DNA of 13,660 nucleotides, taken from JAJFTV01 sp964426355 (lineage in GTDB: Bacteria; Chloroflexota; Anaerolineae; Anaerolineales; Anaerolineaceae). This document shows positions 11,916-13,660 of the stretch, in pieces. A program made the position numbers and the translations under genes. The notes below the pieces were generated by a model. It worked only from the letters and a program-made list of their open reading frames with translations. It made no database searches and was not told the origin of the DNA. The stretch spans positions 1 to 13,660 of the forward strand of contig CAYRRA010000119.1 in NCBI GenBank assembly GCA_964426355.1, written 5' to 3'. Positions within the stretch are counted from its first letter, which is position 1, and the number at the start of each line of letters is the position of its first letter.

Positions 11916-13660
11916 ATGACAAGAAAGACGGTAACACTTGATGCGAATGAAGCCGTAGCTTATATAGCTTATCGGCTGAATGAAGTCATCGCCATTTACC
12001 CTATCACGCCCTCATCAGCAATGGGTGAACATGCTGACGCATGGGCGGCACGCAGTATCCCCAATATTTGGGGAACCGTACCGCATGTGATTGAAATGCA
12101 ATCAGAAGGTGGCGCAGCGGGCGCAGTGCACGGCGCATTGACCACTGGCTCTTTAACAACCACCTTTACCGCCTCCCAGGGATTGCTTTTGATGATCCCG
12201 AACATGTACAAAATTGCCGGAGAGCTCACCTCCACCGTGTTCCATGTGTCAGCCCGCTCGTTGGCTGCTCAGGCACTGTCTATTTACGGTGACCATTCCG
12301 ACGTTACCGCTGCCCGCGCTACTGGTTTTGCATTGTTGGCTTCCGCCTCAGTGCAAGAAGCACATGACTTTGCGCTGATCTCACAGGCTGCCTCGCTTGA
12401 AAGCCGGGTGCCTTTCCTGCACTTCTTTGATGGTTTCCGCACCTCACACGAGGTTAACAAAATTGAATTGCTCAGTGATGAAGACATGCGGGCTCTCATC
12501 AACGATGACTATGTGATGGAACACCGTGCGCGCGGTCTTTCACCAGACCGACCTTCTTTGCGCGGTACAGCACAAAACCCGGATGTGTACTTCCAGGCAC
12601 GCGAAACCGTTAACCCCTTCTATGCCAACTGCCCACAGATTGTGCAAAAATATATGGACCAATTTGCTGGCTTGGTGGGGAGACAATACAAACTCTTTGA
12701 ATACAGCGGCGCTCCCGATGCTGAACGCGTGATCGTCATTATGGCGTCTGGCTCACAAACCGCTGCCGAAACCGCAAAATTTCTCTCTGAGAACCACGGC
12801 GAAAAGGTTGGCGTACTCACTGTCCGCCTCTACCGCCCCTTCTCCTTCGAACATTTCGTTAACGCACTGCCTGCCACCGTCAAAGTCGTTGCAGCGCTTG
12901 ACCGCACAAAAGAACCCGGTGCCATCGGCGAACCACTTTTTGAGGATGTTGTCGCAGCCATCAACGAGAGCCTCCACCAGGGTATTGCCCCCTTCAAACA
13001 AATGCCGCTGGTTATCGGCGGACGGTACGGTCTGTCATCTAAAGAGTTCACGCCTGCTATGGTCAAGGGCGTCTTCGATGAAATGAAAAAGGCACAGCCC
13101 AAAACGCATTTCACCATCGGTATCAACGATGATGTAACCCACACCAGCCTGCCCTATGACCCCGGTTTCTCCATCGAATCACCTGAAACGGTTCGCTGTG
13201 TCTTCTTTGGTTTGGGTTCAGATGGTACTGTAGGCGCCAACAAAAACTCGATCAAGATCATCGGCGAAGAAACCGACAACAACGCACAGGGTTTCTTCTA
13301 CTACGACTCGAAAAAATCCGGTTCGCTCACCATCTCCCACCTGCGCTTTGGTCCAAAACCGATCTATGCCCCGTACTTGATTTGTGAGGGCGACGCCAAT
13401 TTTGTAGCCTGCCACCAATTCTCATTCCTTGAGCGCTATGATATGCTCAAGTATGCCCGACCAGGCGGTATTTTCCTGCTCAACAGCATCTATGGGAAAG
13501 ACGAGATCTGGGAAAATCTTCCGTTGGAAGTGCAACAGACCATCATCGACAAAAAGTTGAAGTTCTACATCATCGATGGGTACAAAGTGGCTGAACGCGC
13601 TGGTATGGGCGGGCGCATCAACACCATTATGCAGACCTGTTTCTTTGCCATCAGCGGCGT
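11916..13660 (+). CDS. nifJ: Pyruvate:ferredoxin (flavodoxin) oxidoreductase, homodimeric type, N-terminal part (3' end outside window)
   Basis: 581 residues are visible of a protein that in this family is about 1,170-1,200 long. It decarboxylates pyruvate to acetyl-CoA and CO2 and passes electrons to ferredoxin, the key step of anaerobic fermentation. Domain I contains YPITPSS (28-34) with Thr31, Glu64 in QSEGG and Arg114 in SARSL. These fall at the same positions as the substrate- and TPP-contacting residues of the Desulfovibrio africanus enzyme, as I recall that structure. GDHSDV (125-130) and VPFLHFFDGFRTSHE (165-179) are further family blocks. Domain II follows from about residue 270, then the gamma-like domain with GLGSDGTVGANK and YYDSKKSGSLTISHLRFGP. 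The ferredoxin-like and C-terminal TPP domains lie beyond the window. GGAG at 11905-11908, seven bases before the ATG, fixes the start. The reading frame is open and intact to the last base. Confidence 0.95.
   Translation, partial: MTRKTVTLDANEAVAYIAYRLNEVIAIYPITPSSAMGEHADAWAARSIPNIWGTVPHVIEMQSEGGAAGAVHGALTTGSLTTTFTASQGLLLMIPNMYKIAGELTSTVFHVSARSLAAQALSIYGDHSDVTAARATGFALLASASVQEAHDFALISQAASLESRVPFLHFFDGFRTSHEVNKIELLSDEDMRALINDDYVMEHRARGLSPDRPSLRGTAQNPDVYFQARETVNPFYANCPQIVQKYMDQFAGLVGRQYKLFEYSGAPDAERVIVIMASGSQTAAETAKFLSENHGEKVGVLTVRLYRPFSFEHFVNALPATVKVVAALDRTKEPGAIGEPLFEDVVAAINESLHQGIAPFKQMPLVIGGRYGLSSKEFTPAMVKGVFDEMKKAQPKTHFTIGINDDVTHTSLPYDPGFSIESPETVRCVFFGLGSDGTVGANKNSIKIIGEETDNNAQGFFYYDSKKSGSLTISHLRFGPKPIYAPYLICEGDANFVACHQFSFLERYDMLKYARPGGIFLLNSIYGKDEIWENLPLEVQQTIIDKKLKFYIIDGYKVAERAGMGGRINTIMQTCFFAISG

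Noticed and set aside
1..13660. CRISPR arrays, tRNA or rRNA genes, transposons, prophage or defence-system genes
   Set aside because: I looked for regular direct repeats, conserved RNA gene sequences and transposase or integrase motifs and saw none; every long gene is assigned to a non-mobile family.

Overview
The window looks like an ordinary stretch of a chromosome from an anaerobic, fermentative member of the Chloroflexota, most likely class Anaerolineae. This is inferred from gene content, not from a marker gene. The clues are two lipoproteins with long Pro/Thr/Ser-rich stalks, a homodimeric-type pyruvate:ferredoxin oxidoreductase, an adenosine-specific kinase of the PAE2307 type, a GH1 glycosidase, and a two-gene set of a flippase-like membrane protein and an FAD oxidoreductase. 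I see no tRNA, rRNA, CRISPR array, transposase, phage gene or integration site, and no sign of recent gene transfer.

Layout. Bases 1-326 (+) hold the 3' end of a GH1 beta-glucosidase-like gene. A GNAT acetyltransferase of the phosphinothricin/ArsN-like group follows (365-868, +). A hairpin then separates it from a leftward operon (3249 to 935) encoding a UPF0104/TIGR00374 flippase-like membrane protein and an FAD-dependent amine-oxidase-like enzyme, joined by a 4-base ATGA overlap. Rightward genes follow: a membrane-anchored M20 peptidase (3341-4831), a lipoprotein of about fourteen WD40-like units (4896-6923) and a small DUF3592 membrane protein (7029-7511). The last gene runs tail-to-tail, with a 38-bp overlap, into a leftward pair: an OmpR-type response regulator (9246-8542) and a BioF2/CelD-type acetyltransferase (8508-7474). 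Then, rightward, come the adenosine-specific kinase (9413-9898), a stalked lipoprotein with a probable jelly-roll domain (10075-11040), a strong hairpin terminator, a Nudix ADP-ribose pyrophosphatase-like gene (11140-11664), a 251-bp structured leader and the 5' two fifths or more of a pyruvate:ferredoxin oxidoreductase gene (11916 to the end, open).

How the genes work together. Only two groups look co-transcribed: flippase plus FAD enzyme (envelope lipid or glycan work, inferred) and response regulator plus acetyltransferase. The rest look like single-gene units with their own promoters. Central carbon and nucleotide metabolism (PFOR, Nudix, adenosine kinase) sits beside cell-surface functions (two lipoproteins, M20 peptidase, DUF3592), but nothing in the sequence ties them into one pathway.

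The most interesting signals are regulatory. The motif TGG-TANNAT (an extended -10 box) recurs 6-10 bases before three start codons that lack a Shine-Dalgarno sequence, which suggests leaderless transcripts. The PFOR gene has a long leader containing a hairpin plus T-run that could act as an attenuator. I did not find a defence system, a biosynthetic cluster or any clearly unprecedented gene system here.
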